Source: Terrisporobacter petrolearius (GTDB lineage: Bacteria > Bacillota > Clostridia > Peptostreptococcales > Peptostreptococcaceae). From it: 64,000 bases of DNA. Of the stretch, positions 8,120 to 15,198 are shown one piece after another (the stretch's first letter is position 1; every line of letters starts with the position of its first letter). The stretch is taken from assembly GCF_032598785.1 (NCBI RefSeq), contig NZ_CP102984.1. One strand, given 5' to 3'. The notes below the pieces were generated by a model. The model was not told the DNA's origin, searched no databases, and was given only the letters and a program-made list of their open reading frames with translations. The position numbers and the translations under genes are program-made.

Positions 8120-8851
8120 TTGGCAAATATAGAGGGAAGAAATCCCGTAATTGAAGTTTTAAAAAGTGACAGACAAATAGATAAAATAATGATCGCAGAT
8201 GGAGCAAAAGAAGGTTCTATAAAAAAGATAATAGGAATGGCTAAGGATAAAAATATAGTTGTGCAATATGTTAATAAAAGCAAACTAGATGAAATAAGTA
8301 CAAGTCATGCGCATCAAGGTGTAATAGCCATTGTAGGTGATTATGAATATTATGAGTTAGAAGAATTAATAGAAAAAGCAAAAAGTACAAATGAAGATAT
8401 GTTTTTTATAATATTAGATGAAATTACTGATCCACATAATTTAGGAACAATAATAAGAACAGCAGATGCTGTTGGAGCTCATGGAGTTATAATACCAAAG
8501 AGAAGATCTGTACATATTACTCCTGTTGTTGCTAAAGCATCAGCTGGAGCTGTGGAATATGTACCTGTTTGTAAAGTAACCAATATAGTTAATACAATAA
8601 AAAGATTAAAAGAAGAAGGTCTTTGGATAGCTGCAGCAGATATGGATGGAGAAGTTTTCTATGAACAAAATCTAACAGGTCCTATTGGAGTAGTTATAGG
8701 AAGTGAAGGATTTGGAATATCAAGGTTAGTAAAGCAAAATTGTGACTTTACTGTAAAAATGCCGATGACAGGCAATGTAACATCTCTGAATGCTTCTGTA
8801 GCAGGAGGAATACTTCTTTATGAAATATTTAGACAGAGAAATAAAGGTTAA
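8120..8851 (+). CDS. rlmB: 23S rRNA 2'-O-methyltransferase, RlmB/TrmH family
   Basis: SPOUT-fold SAM methyltransferase that in Escherichia coli methylates G2251 of 23S rRNA. The N-terminal substrate-binding domain starts ANIEGRNPVIEVL. The SPOUT knot motifs are DPHNLGTIIRTADAVGAHGV, VVIGSEGFGIS, and NASVAGGILLYE at the C terminus. I chose the TTG at 8120 (243 residues) because AGGCGGTGA (8106-8114) sits five bases before it. The upstream GTG at 8111 lies inside that ribosome site. YacO-type paralogues are hard to tell apart from RlmB, so the exact target base is inferred. Confidence 0.9.
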   Translation: MANIEGRNPVIEVLKSDRQIDKIMIADGAKEGSIKKIIGMAKDKNIVVQYVNKSKLDEISTSHAHQGVIAIVGDYEYYELEELIEKAKSTNEDMFFIILDEITDPHNLGTIIRTADAVGAHGVIIPKRRSVHITPVVAKASAGAVEYVPVCKVTNIVNTIKRLKEEGLWIAAADMDGEVFYEQNLTGPIGVVIGSEGFGISRLVKQNCDFTVKMPMTGNVTSLNASVAGGILLYEIFRQRNKG

Positions 8852-8861
8852 AAATTAAAAA

Positions 8862-9392
8862 ATGAGGAGACACAATAGAAACGCTTATTTAATAATAGAT
8901 GGTTACAATATTATAAACGCATGGGATAATTTAAAAGAAATATCTAAAGATGATTTGGAAGATGCTAGAGAAAAGCTGATTCATTACATTATTGAATATG
9001 CACAGTATACTGGGAAAAAAGCAATAATAGTATTTGATGCTTATAATGTGAAAAGTTCTAAAGAAAAAATAGAAGAAAGAAAATATATAACTATAGTTTA
9101 TACAAAAGAACATCAAACAGCAGATAGTTTCATAGAAAAATACATAAGTTCATTATCAAAGTATGATGATATAGAAGTTGCCACTAGTGATTATGCAGAA
9201 CAACAAATTGTTTTGGGTAAAGGGGCTTCTAGAATATCAGCAAGAGAGTTAAAACTCTATGTAGACAGTGCAATAGTAAAAATTAAAGAAGAGCAAGAAA
9301 AACGCCAGCAAAAAATACAGCGAAATTTTTTGGAAGAAAGGCTAGATAAAGATATATTGTCGAAACTTGAGAACATTCGTAGAAAGCATTGA
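8862..9392 (+). CDS. rae1: NYN-domain endoribonuclease, Rae1/YacP family
   Basis: A 176-residue PIN-like NYN domain protein. YLIIDGYNIINAWD at residues 9-22 carries the first catalytic Asp, and VATSDYAEQQIVLGKGA the C-terminal Asp pair. In Bacillus the homologue Rae1 cleaves mRNA in the ribosomal A site. The lysine/arginine-rich tail may aid ribosome binding (inference). It sits between rlmB and sigH, the same order as in Bacillus. The Shine-Dalgarno is weak; AAAGG at the end of rlmB suggests translational coupling. The sigH promoter overlaps its stop codon. Confidence 0.85.
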   Translation: MRRHNRNAYLIIDGYNIINAWDNLKEISKDDLEDAREKLIHYIIEYAQYTGKKAIIVFDAYNVKSSKEKIEERKYITIVYTKEHQTADSFIEKYISSLSKYDDIEVATSDYAEQQIVLGKGASRISARELKLYVDSAIVKIKEEQEKRQQKIQRNFLEERLDKDILSKLENIRRKH

Positions 9393-9418
9393 AAACGCTA
9401 AGTTTCATAAGCTATAAT
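9389..9418 (+). promoter_or_regulatory. sigH promoter
   Basis: TTGAAA at 9389-9394 and TATAAT at 9413-9418 are 18 bp apart, 35 bp before the sigH ATG. The -35 overlaps the last codons of rae1. The -10 lies within the loop of a perfect inverted repeat (9400-9433). Confidence 0.75.
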
Positions 9419-9433
9419 GTAATTATGAAACTT
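9400..9433. promoter_or_regulatory. Perfect 11-bp inverted repeat around the sigH -10: candidate operator
   Basis: AAGTTTCATAA (9400-9410) and TTATGAAACTT (9423-9433) are exact reverse complements, separated by 12 bases that contain the TATAAT. Transcription would start near the right arm, so the repeat cannot form in the RNA as a whole. This makes a DNA-binding site for a dimeric regulator more likely than a hairpin. The regulator is unknown. Confidence 0.55.
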
Positions 9434-9452
9434 TTAATTGGGGGAGATTTTA

Positions 9453-10079
9453 ATGTTAGTAGCTAATGATAATGATTACAGAGTCTTGGATAATAACCAG
9501 CAGGATGAGTATAATATTGTATTAAAAGCAAGCAATGGGGATAAAATAGCATTAGAATACATTATTACAAAATATAAAAACTTTGTTAAAGCAAAGGCAA
9601 AATCCTACTTTTTGGTAGGTGCTGATAAGGAAGATATAATTCAAGAGGGAATGATAGGTCTGTATAAAGCGGTACGAGACTTTGATGGAAGTAAAACAAA
9701 TTCATTTAAGTGTTTCGCTGAAATTTGTATTACTAGACAGATAATAACTGCAATTAAAACAGCAACAAGACAAAAACATATACCTCTTAACTCATATGTA
9801 TCTTTGAATAAACCTATTTATGATGAAGAGTCAGATAGAACTCTTTTGGATATTATAGCAACTAGTATAGTTACTGATCCAGAGGAACTAAGAAACATAG
9901 AAAATAAAATGAACGAACTTCTTAGTGATTTAGAGCTTGAAGTGCTGGAATTATACCTAAATGGCAAGTCTTATCAATATATTGCGGACAAGCTTGATAG
10001 AGATGTAAAATCAATAGATAATGCTCTTCAAAGAGTGAAGAGAAAATTGGAAAAACATCTTGAAAACAGGAATGATTAA
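9453..10079 (+). CDS. sigH: RNA polymerase sigma-H factor (early sporulation)
   Basis: Sigma-70 family factor (Spo0H) that redirects RNA polymerase to transition-phase and sporulation genes. Region 2 contains the core-binding and -10 recognition segment DKEDIIQEGMIGLYKAVRDFD. Region 4 ends with an HTH, YQYIADKLDRDVKSIDNALQ. The ATG at 9453 follows GGGGAG by seven bases and gives 208 residues. An upstream in-frame TTG at 9438 lies before the ribosome site and is rejected. Position between rae1 and tuf/rpmG/secE/nusG matches Bacillus and Clostridioides. Control probably acts at the palindromic promoter. Confidence 0.95.
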   Translation: MLVANDNDYRVLDNNQQDEYNIVLKASNGDKIALEYIITKYKNFVKAKAKSYFLVGADKEDIIQEGMIGLYKAVRDFDGSKTNSFKCFAEICITRQIITAIKTATRQKHIPLNSYVSLNKPIYDEESDRTLLDIIATSIVTDPEELRNIENKMNELLSDLELEVLELYLNGKSYQYIADKLDRDVKSIDNALQRVKRKLEKHLENRND

Positions 10080-10083
10080 TAGT

Positions 10084-10117
10084 AAAATACTTATCATAAG
10101 CTTATAGTAAGCATTTT
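10084..10117 (+). other. Hairpin between sigH and tuf copy 1
   Basis: AAAATACTTA (10084-10093) faces TAAGCATTTT (10108-10117) with one mismatch. A palindromic ATAAGCTTAT (10096-10105) sits in the loop. No T-run follows, so it is not a standard terminator. No separate promoter for tuf copy 1 was found in the 72-bp gap. Confidence 0.35.
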
Positions 10118-10127
10118 AAATTATATT

Positions 10128-11384
10128 AAATATATTAGGAGGTATTTCACAATGGCTAAGGCTAAATTTGAAAGAAATAAACCACACGTTAATATAGGAA
10201 CAATAGGTCACGTTGACCACGGTAAAACTACATTAACAGCTGCAATAACAAAAACATTATTTGATAGATATCAATTAGGAGAAGCTGTAGATTTCGCTAA
10301 CATAGATAAAGCTCCAGAAGAAAGAGAAAGAGGAATCACAATATCAACAGCACACGTTGAATACGAAACTCCAAACAGACACTACGCTCACGTTGACTGC
10401 CCAGGACATGCTGACTACGTTAAAAACATGATAACAGGAGCAGCTCAAATGGATGGTGCTATATTAGTTTGTTCAGCAACTGATGGACCAATGCCTCAAA
10501 CAAGAGAGCATATACTATTATCAAGACAAGTTGGTGTACCATACATAGTAGTATTCTTAAACAAATGTGACATGGTAGACGACGAAGAATTATTAGAGTT
10601 AGTTGAAATGGAAGTAAGAGAATTATTAAACGAATATGAATTCCCAGGAGATGACACTCCAATAGTAAGAGGGTCAGCATTAAAAGCATTAGAAGATTCT
10701 TCATCAGAGTGGGGAGACAAAATAGTTGAATTATTCGAACAAATAGATGAGTATATACCAGCTCCAGAGAGAGATGTAGATAAGCCATTCTTAATGCCAG
10801 TAGAAGACGTATTCTCTATAACAGGAAGAGGAACAGTTGCTACAGGTAGAGTAGAAAGAGGAGTATTAAAAGTACAAGACGAGGTTGAATTAGTAGGATT
10901 AACTGAAGAGCCAAGAAAAGTTGTTGTAACTGGTGTAGAAATGTTCAGAAAATTATTAGATAGCGCACAAGCTGGAGATAATATAGGAGCATTATTAAGA
11001 GGTGTTCAAAGAGACGATATCGAAAGAGGACAAGTATTAGCTAAGCCAGGTTCAGTTAACGCTCATACAAAGTTCACTGCAGAGATATATGTTCTTAAAA
11101 AAGAAGAAGGTGGAAGACATACTCCATTCTTCGATGGATACAGACCACAATTCTACTTCAGAACAACAGACGTAACAGGAGCTTGTAAATTACCAGAAGG
11201 AACAGAAATGGTAATGCCTGGAGATAACGTAACTATAGAAGTTGATTTAATAAACTCTATATGTGTTGAAGAAGGATTAAGATTCGCCATCAGAGAAGGT
11301 GGAAGAACAGTAGCTTCAGGAGTTGTAGCAACAATAATAGAATAATCTATAAACAGGTTATTTATATATAGAAATAAAGAGGGG
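10128..11384 (+). repeat. Copy 1 of a 1257-bp near-identical tuf repeat
   Basis: The block matches 26039-27295 without indels. It includes 24 bases of leader before the ATG and about 39 bases after the stop. By eye I found four differing bases in the coding part, one of them changing the penultimate residue. Confidence 0.9.
10152..11345 (+). CDS. tuf: Elongation factor Tu (copy 1)
   Basis: GTPase that brings aminoacyl-tRNA to the ribosomal A site. The 397-residue protein shows G1 GHVDHGKT (19-26), G3 DCPGHADYVKNMITGA, G4 NKCDMVDDEE and G5 SALKA, followed by the two beta-barrel domains. It differs from copy 2 at 26063 only at residue 396 (Ile here, Val there). The ATG follows AGGAGGT. This copy stands between sigH and rpmG with a terminator behind it, whereas copy 2 is the usual last gene of the str operon. 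Confidence 0.98.
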   Translation: MAKAKFERNKPHVNIGTIGHVDHGKTTLTAAITKTLFDRYQLGEAVDFANIDKAPEERERGITISTAHVEYETPNRHYAHVDCPGHADYVKNMITGAAQMDGAILVCSATDGPMPQTREHILLSRQVGVPYIVVFLNKCDMVDDEELLELVEMEVRELLNEYEFPGDDTPIVRGSALKALEDSSSEWGDKIVELFEQIDEYIPAPERDVDKPFLMPVEDVFSITGRGTVATGRVERGVLKVQDEVELVGLTEEPRKVVVTGVEMFRKLLDSAQAGDNIGALLRGVQRDDIERGQVLAKPGSVNAHTKFTAEIYVLKKEEGGRHTPFFDGYRPQFYFRTTDVTGACKLPEGTEMVMPGDNVTIEVDLINSICVEEGLRFAIREGGRTVASGVVATIIE

Positions 11385-11403
11385 TTAAGACCTCTCTTTT
11401 TTT
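11376..11403 (+). terminator. Intrinsic terminator after tuf copy 1
   Basis: AGAGG pairs with CCTCT around a loop beginning GGTTAAGA, followed by seven Ts. The same terminator with small loop changes follows tuf copy 2. Confidence 0.85.
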
Positions 11404-11424
11404 AGCAGTAAACTTACAAAAACA

Positions 11425-11453
11425 TTGACATCAATATAAATTTGTGATAACTT
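11425..11453 (+). promoter_or_regulatory. Promoter for rpmG-secE-nusG
   Basis: Consensus TTGACA (11425-11430), 17 bp, then TAACTT (11448-11453) with an upstream TGA forming an extended -10. It lies just after the tuf terminator. Confidence 0.75.
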
Positions 11454-11480
11454 ATACAAAGTAATGATTTAAGGAAGGTG

Positions 11481-11525
11481 ATAATATCTAGCGTTAATTT
11501 TTTTAATGAATGCTTAAGATATTAT
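11481..11525 (+). promoter_or_regulatory. Structured 5' leader hairpin of the rpmG operon
   Basis: ATAATATCT (11481-11489) pairs perfectly with AGATATTAT (11517-11525). Inside, AGCGTTAA can pair imperfectly with TTAATGAATGCT around a T-rich loop. There is no terminal T-run. The role is unknown; it could be a ribosomal-protein or NusG-responsive leader. Confidence 0.45.
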
Positions 11526-11570
11526 TTAACAATATATATTATTGTATTTACAAATTTGGAGGTGTAGCAG

Positions 11571-11720
11571 ATGAGAGTAAAAGTAACTTTAGCTTGTTCA
11601 GAATGTAAGCAAAGAAACTACAACACTACAAAAAACAAAAAGAACAATCCAGACAGAATTGAGTTAAACAAATACTGTAAATTCTGTAAGAAACATACTA
11701 CTCATAAAGAAACAAAATAG
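11571..11720 (+). CDS. rpmG: Large ribosomal subunit protein bL33 (zinc form)
   Basis: A 49-residue protein too short for many gene finders. It starts MRVKVTLACSECKQRNYNT and ends KKHTTHKETK. CSEC and CKFC make the four-cysteine zinc set of the C+ form of L33. The ATG follows GGAGGTG by six bases. It leads the rpmG-secE-nusG set, the classical order. The zinc form implies dependence on adequate zinc; Firmicutes often carry a zinc-free paralogue elsewhere, which is not visible here. Confidence 0.95.
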   Translation: MRVKVTLACSECKQRNYNTTKNKKNNPDRIELNKYCKFCKKHTTHKETK

Positions 11721-11745
11721 TCTTATTTTAAGGATGTGAGTGTGG

Positions 11746-11961
11746 ATGGCAACTCAAGAGAGCCAAAAGGTTAAGAAAAAGTCTGGTTTAGTGGGATATT
11801 TAAAAGGCACTAAGCAAGAACTTTCAAGAGTTACATGGTCAACCAAAACAGAATTGCTAAAAAACACAGGTATAGTTTTAGCTACAATTATTTCGTTTAC
11901 TATATTAGTATGGGGATTAGACACTGTATTATCTGGTGCACTAGGATTAATACTAAAATAG
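11746..11961 (+). CDS. secE: Preprotein translocase subunit SecE
   Basis: Small clamp subunit of the SecYEG channel in the cytoplasmic membrane. The 71 residues have a charged N-terminal half with GLVGYLKGTKQELSRVTWST, the conserved amphipathic helix, then one transmembrane segment (VLATIISFTILVWGLDTVL). I chose the ATG at 11746, nine bases after AGGATG. An in-frame GTG at 11740 is too close to that ribosome site. It lies between rpmG and nusG, 18 bp before nusG. Its partner secY is at 37089. Confidence 0.93.
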   Translation: MATQESQKVKKKSGLVGYLKGTKQELSRVTWSTKTELLKNTGIVLATIISFTILVWGLDTVLSGALGLILK

Positions 11962-11979
11962 ATTAAAAGGAGAAAACAA

Positions 11980-12522
11980 ATGTCAGAGTTACAAGAAGCA
12001 AGATGGTATGTTGTTCATACTTATTCAGGACATGAAAACAAAGTTAAAGCTACCATAGAAAAAGCCGTAAAAACAAGAGGCATGGAACAATTCATAACAG
12101 ATGTGGTTGTACCAACTGAAGATGTAGTGGAAACTACAAAAACAGGAAAAGAAAAAGTTAGACAAAGAAAAATATATCCAAGTTATGTTTTAATCAAAAT
12201 GATAATAACTGATGAATCTTGGTATATAGTAAGAAATACTAAAGGCGTTACAGGATTTGTAGGTCCTGGATCTAAACCAGTACCACTAAGTGAAGCCGAA
12301 GTTGAAGCAATGGGAATTGATTTAACTGTATTTAAAGTGAACGGTCCGGAAGATTTAGAAGTTGGTGAAGTTGTAAAAATTACAACTGGTCCATTTGTAG
12401 GTCAAACAGGAACTGTTAAACATGTTGACACAAATAATGACACAGCAAGAATATGTATAGACGCATTTGGTGGAAAAGAAACACCACTTGAGATGAGTCT
12501 TAAAAACATAGAAAGAATATAA
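11980..12522 (+). CDS. nusG: Transcription termination/antitermination factor NusG
   Basis: Binds the RNA polymerase clamp through its NGN domain and couples to partners through its KOW domain. The 180 residues start RWYVVHTYSGHENKVKATIE, the NGN hallmark, with the conserved RKIYPSYVLIKM in the middle. The KOW domain holds VGEVVKITTGPFVGQTGTVKHVD. The ATG follows AAAGGAG. rplK begins 35 bp later, so nusG and rplKA are probably on one transcript starting at 11425. Confidence 0.96.
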   Translation: MSELQEARWYVVHTYSGHENKVKATIEKAVKTRGMEQFITDVVVPTEDVVETTKTGKEKVRQRKIYPSYVLIKMIITDESWYIVRNTKGVTGFVGPGSKPVPLSEAEVEAMGIDLTVFKVNGPEDLEVGEVVKITTGPFVGQTGTVKHVDTNNDTARICIDAFGGKETPLEMSLKNIERI

Positions 12523-12557
12523 TAACGCAATAGGAAATTTGAGGAGGTGCGATCGTA

Positions 12558-12983
12558 ATGGCTAAAAAAGTTATAGGTCAAATAAAATTACAAATACCTG
12601 CAGGAAAGGCTACTCCAGCTCCACCAGTTGGTCCAGCATTAGGACAACACGGAGTTAACATAATGGGATTCACTAAAGAATTCAATGCTAAAACTGCAGA
12701 TCAAGCTGGAATGATAATACCAGTTGTTATAACTGTATATCAAGATAGATCTTTCAGCTTCATAACTAAAACTCCACCAGCTGCAGTATTATTAAAGAAA
12801 GCTGCTGGTTTAGACTCTGCGTCTGGAGAACCAAACAAAAAGAAAGTTGCAACTTTAACTTCAGCTCAAGTTAGAGAAATAGCTGAATTAAAAATGCCTG
12901 ACTTAAATGCTGCTTCAGTAGAAGCTGCTATGAGAATGATATCTGGTACTGCAAGAAGTATGGGTATCGTAGTAGAAGACTAA
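12558..12983 (+). CDS. rplK: Large ribosomal subunit protein uL11
   Basis: Forms the GTPase-associated stalk base with L10 and 23S rRNA and is needed for the stringent response. At 141 residues it is full length. The N-terminal PAGKATPAPPVGPALGQHG proline-rich segment and the C-terminal rRNA-binding TLTSAQVREIAELKMPDLNA are diagnostic. AGGAGGTGCGATCGTA precedes the ATG. It is followed after 73 bp by rplA, with a structured spacer that may be the L1 autoregulatory site. Confidence 0.97.
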   Translation: MAKKVIGQIKLQIPAGKATPAPPVGPALGQHGVNIMGFTKEFNAKTADQAGMIIPVVITVYQDRSFSFITKTPPAAVLLKKAAGLDSASGEPNKKKVATLTSAQVREIAELKMPDLNAASVEAAMRMISGTARSMGIVVED

Positions 12984-12995
12984 TTTTAGATTAGA

Positions 12996-13043
12996 CACTT
13001 CGTATAAGAAGTGGGAGGTTGTAAAACCGCAAATAAACCACAG
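12996..13043 (+). promoter_or_regulatory. Candidate L1-binding autoregulatory structure in the rplK-rplA spacer
   Basis: A hairpin, CACTTC (12996-13001) with GAAGTG (13008-13013), runs into GTGGGAGG (13011-13018). CCGC and CCACAGG follow just before the rplA ribosome site. The GGGAGG...CCAC arrangement recalls the L1 site of 23S rRNA and similar spacers in other Firmicutes. This is resemblance from memory, not an alignment. Confidence 0.45.
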
Positions 13044-13056
13044 GAGGAAAAATAAA

Positions 13057-13755
13057 ATGGCTAATAAAAGTAAAAAATATGCTCAAGCATTAGCAAAAAT
13101 AGATAGAACAAAATTATATGATTCAAAAGAAGCTTTAGATTTAGTTGCTGAAATAGCTACAGCTAAATTTGACGAGACTGTAGAAGCTCATATAAAATTA
13201 GGTGTTGACGGACGTCATGCTGACCAACAAGTTAGAGGTGCTATAGTATTACCTCACGGAACTGGGAAAACTAAAAAAGTTTTAGTTTTTGCTAAAGGAG
13301 AAAAAGCTGCAGAAGCTCAAGCTGCAGGTGCTGATTTCGTAGGTGCTGAAGATTTAGTACAAAAAATACAAAAAGAAAACTGGTTTGACTTTGATGTAGT
13401 TGTTGCTACTCCAGATATGATGGGTGTAGTTGGTAGATTAGGTAGAGTGTTAGGGCCAAAAGGTTTAATGCCAAATCCAAAATCAGGAACAGTTACATTT
13501 GATGTTACTAAAGCTATAGAAGAAATAAAAGCTGGTAAAGTTGAATACAGATTAGATAAAAACAATATAGTTCACGTTCCAGTAGGAAAAGTATCTTTCG
13601 GTGGAGAAAAATTAGCTGAAAACTTTGTGACATTAATGTCTGCTATAGTAAAAGCTAAGCCATCTTCAGCAAAAGGAACTTATTTAAGAAGTGTAACAGT
13701 TGCTTCTACAATGGGACCTGGAGTAAAAATAAACGCAGCTAAAATAACTGACTAA
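13057..13755 (+). CDS. rplA: Large ribosomal subunit protein uL1
   Basis: Builds the L1 stalk that moves deacylated tRNA out of the E site; free L1 represses its own mRNA in studied bacteria. The 232 residues include VRGAIVLPHGTGKTKKVLVF and the highly conserved GRLGRVLGPKGLMPNPKSGT, which contacts RNA. The ATG follows AGGAGGAAAATAAA. Transcription of the next gene restarts from a strong promoter 20 bp after its stop. Confidence 0.97.
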   Translation: MANKSKKYAQALAKIDRTKLYDSKEALDLVAEIATAKFDETVEAHIKLGVDGRHADQQVRGAIVLPHGTGKTKKVLVFAKGEKAAEAQAAGADFVGAEDLVQKIQKENWFDFDVVVATPDMMGVVGRLGRVLGPKGLMPNPKSGTVTFDVTKAIEEIKAGKVEYRLDKNNIVHVPVGKVSFGGEKLAENFVTLMSAIVKAKPSSAKGTYLRSVTVASTMGPGVKINAAKITD

Positions 13756-13775
13756 TTATTGATTAATTATTCCAG

Positions 13776-13804
13776 TTGACACAAGCTTGCAAAAATGTTA
13801 ATAT
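13776..13804 (+). promoter_or_regulatory. Strong promoter for rplJ-rplL
   Basis: TTGACA (13776-13781), 17 bp, TAATAT (13799-13804), with TGT before the -10 giving an extended element. The start would fall near 13811, ahead of the L10 leader. Confidence 0.85.
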
Positions 13805-13835
13805 AACATTTGTTGATATAAAATTGAATAAATTT

Positions 13836-13945
13836 GCCGTAGACAGTAGGTGCTTTAGCTTAAATACCCTACCGAGGTTTTAGATAAATGATAATACTAA
13901 AGCTTTTATGTGGTCTATGCAATAGATAATATAAAAGCTTTTTAT
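13836..13945 (+). promoter_or_regulatory. Ribosomal L10 leader with terminator/antiterminator
   Basis: The conserved L10-leader core is present: CCGTAGACAG (13837-13846), GTAGG (13846-13850) pairing with CCTAC (13868-13872), and GGTCTATG (13912-13919) pairing back to CGTAGAC. A terminator follows: AAAGCTTTTAT (13899-13909) with ATAAAAGCTTT (13931-13941), then TTTAT. GCTTTAG (13852-13858) can instead pair with CTAAAGC (13897-13903), which would disrupt the terminator stem. This suggests attenuation controlled by free L10/L12. Confidence 0.88.
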
Positions 13946-13998
13946 ATGATGAATCGCGGCGAATTATAACCTACATGGTGAAGGAGGTGCACATCTAG

Positions 13999-14502
13999 AT
14001 GAGAGAAGCTTTACAAATAAAATCACAAGTTGTTGCAGAGATAGTTGAAAAATTACAAAAATCGTCTTCTACTATAGTTGTTGATTACAAAGGACTTACA
14101 GTTGAAGAAGTTACAGAACTTAGAAAGAAAATGAGAGAAGCTGGTGTTGAATACAAGGTATACAAAAATACTTTAGTAAGAAGAGCAGCTCAAGAAGTTG
14201 GAATATCTGAGTTCAATGATGAATTATTAGTAGGAACTAATGCTATAGCATTTGGTTACGAAGATCCAATAGCTCCAGCTAGAGTTATAAAAGAATTTAT
14301 GGATTCTCATCCAAAAATGAAATTAAAAATGGGTGTTGTTGAAGGCACATTCTACAACGAAGCTCAAATCGTTGAGTTTGCTAACATACCACCAAGAGAA
14401 GTTCTTCTTGCTAAATTACTTGGTAGCTTAAAAGCTCCAATGTCTAACTTCGCTTACTTATTAGACGCGTTAATAAAAGAAAAAGAAGGACAAGAAGCTT
14501 AA
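13999..14502 (+). CDS. rplJ: Large ribosomal subunit protein uL10
   Basis: Anchors the L7/L12 dimers to the ribosomal stalk base; the L10-L12 complex is the usual repressor of this operon. The 167 residues include TIVVDYKGLTVEEVTELRKKMREAG and VYKNTLVRRA, both characteristic. The C terminus has the helix that binds L12 dimers. The ATG follows AAGGAGGTGCAC. It sits directly behind the L10 leader. rplL begins 76 bp later after an AT-rich gap, consistent with higher translation of L12. Confidence 0.97.
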   Translation: MREALQIKSQVVAEIVEKLQKSSSTIVVDYKGLTVEEVTELRKKMREAGVEYKVYKNTLVRRAAQEVGISEFNDELLVGTNAIAFGYEDPIAPARVIKEFMDSHPKMKLKMGVVEGTFYNEAQIVEFANIPPREVLLAKLLGSLKAPMSNFAYLLDALIKEKEGQEA

Positions 14503-14578
14503 TTGTCAGTTAATTAAAAATTAACAATTATAAAAGATAATAATAAAAAATTAGAAAATAATTTCGGAGGTGCGAAAA

Positions 14579-14941
14579 ATGACAATAGAACAAATATTAG
14601 AAGCTATAGAGCAAATGAAAGTTACAGAATTAAATGAATTAGTAAAAGCTGCAGAAGAAAAATTCGGGGTATCTGCTTCTGCTCCAGTAATGGTTGCTGG
14701 TGCTGCTGGTGGTGCTGCTGCTGAAGAAAAAACTGAATTTGATGTAGTATTAGCTAACGCTGGTGCATCAAAAGTTAAAGTTATAAAAGCAGTTAGAGAG
14801 ATAACTGGTTTAGGATTAAAAGAAGCTAAAGAATTAGTTGACAATGCTCCTAAAACATTAAAAGAAGGAGTTTCTAAAGAAGAAGCTGAAGAAATGAAAG
14901 CTAAATTAGAAGAAACTGGAGCTTCTGTAGAAGTTAAATAA
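14579..14941 (+). CDS. rplL: Large ribosomal subunit protein bL12 (L7/L12)
   Basis: Multi-copy stalk protein that recruits and activates translation GTPases. The 120 residues show the N-terminal dimerisation region (MTIEQILEAIEQMKVTELNE), an Ala/Gly-rich hinge (VAGAAGGAAAEE), and the C-terminal GTPase-contacting domain with KVIKAVREITGLGLKEAKEL. The ATG at 14579 is nine bases past CGGAGG; an in-frame GTG at 14570 lies within that ribosome site. A terminator follows, so rpoBC starts from its own promoter. Confidence 0.97.
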   Translation: MTIEQILEAIEQMKVTELNELVKAAEEKFGVSASAPVMVAGAAGGAAAEEKTEFDVVLANAGASKVKVIKAVREITGLGLKEAKELVDNAPKTLKEGVSKEEAEEMKAKLEETGASVEVK

Positions 14942-14978
14942 TTATAATATAGTTATTAAAAGCTAATAATAAAAATAT

Positions 14979-15009
14979 AAAAGGCATCTTAGTTAGATGC
15001 CTTTTTTTA
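14979..15009 (+). terminator. Intrinsic terminator after rplL
   Basis: AAAAGGCATCT pairs with AGATGCCTTTT across a tiny loop and ends in seven Ts. It separates rplJL from rpoBC. Confidence 0.88.
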
Positions 15010-15027
15010 AGCTAAAAATGAAATGAT

Positions 15028-15083
15028 AAACTAGAGAATAGAAAGTAGATGTAAAATTACTTCTGTTTTCTATTCTCTAGTTT
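15028..15083. repeat. Long near-perfect inverted repeat between rplL and rpoB
   Basis: AAACTAGAGAATAGAAA (15028-15044) is the exact reverse complement of TTTCTATTCTCTAGTTT (15067-15083), one of the longest perfect stems in the window. A GT pair extends it inward, and the 20-base loop has a minor AAGTA/TACTT option. It lies 19 bp after the rplL terminator. GGAAATTTTTTA follows, so it might act as a second terminator, an RNase III target or a small mobile hairpin. Confidence 0.6.
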
Positions 15084-15198
15084 GGAAATTTTTTAAAAAA
15101 CTAGAATTATTGTTTGATTTTTTGAGCATAATAAATAATGCATATTTTGTGAATAAAATTTTAATACATAAAATTAAAAAGATTGGGCAATAAGAATA

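Noticed and set aside
10459..10788. Minus-strand ORFs inside both tuf genes (109 and 74 codons)
   Set aside because: They recur in both copies only because the tuf DNA is near-identical. They are antisense shadows rich in Leu/Ile or Ser/Asn without ribosome sites.
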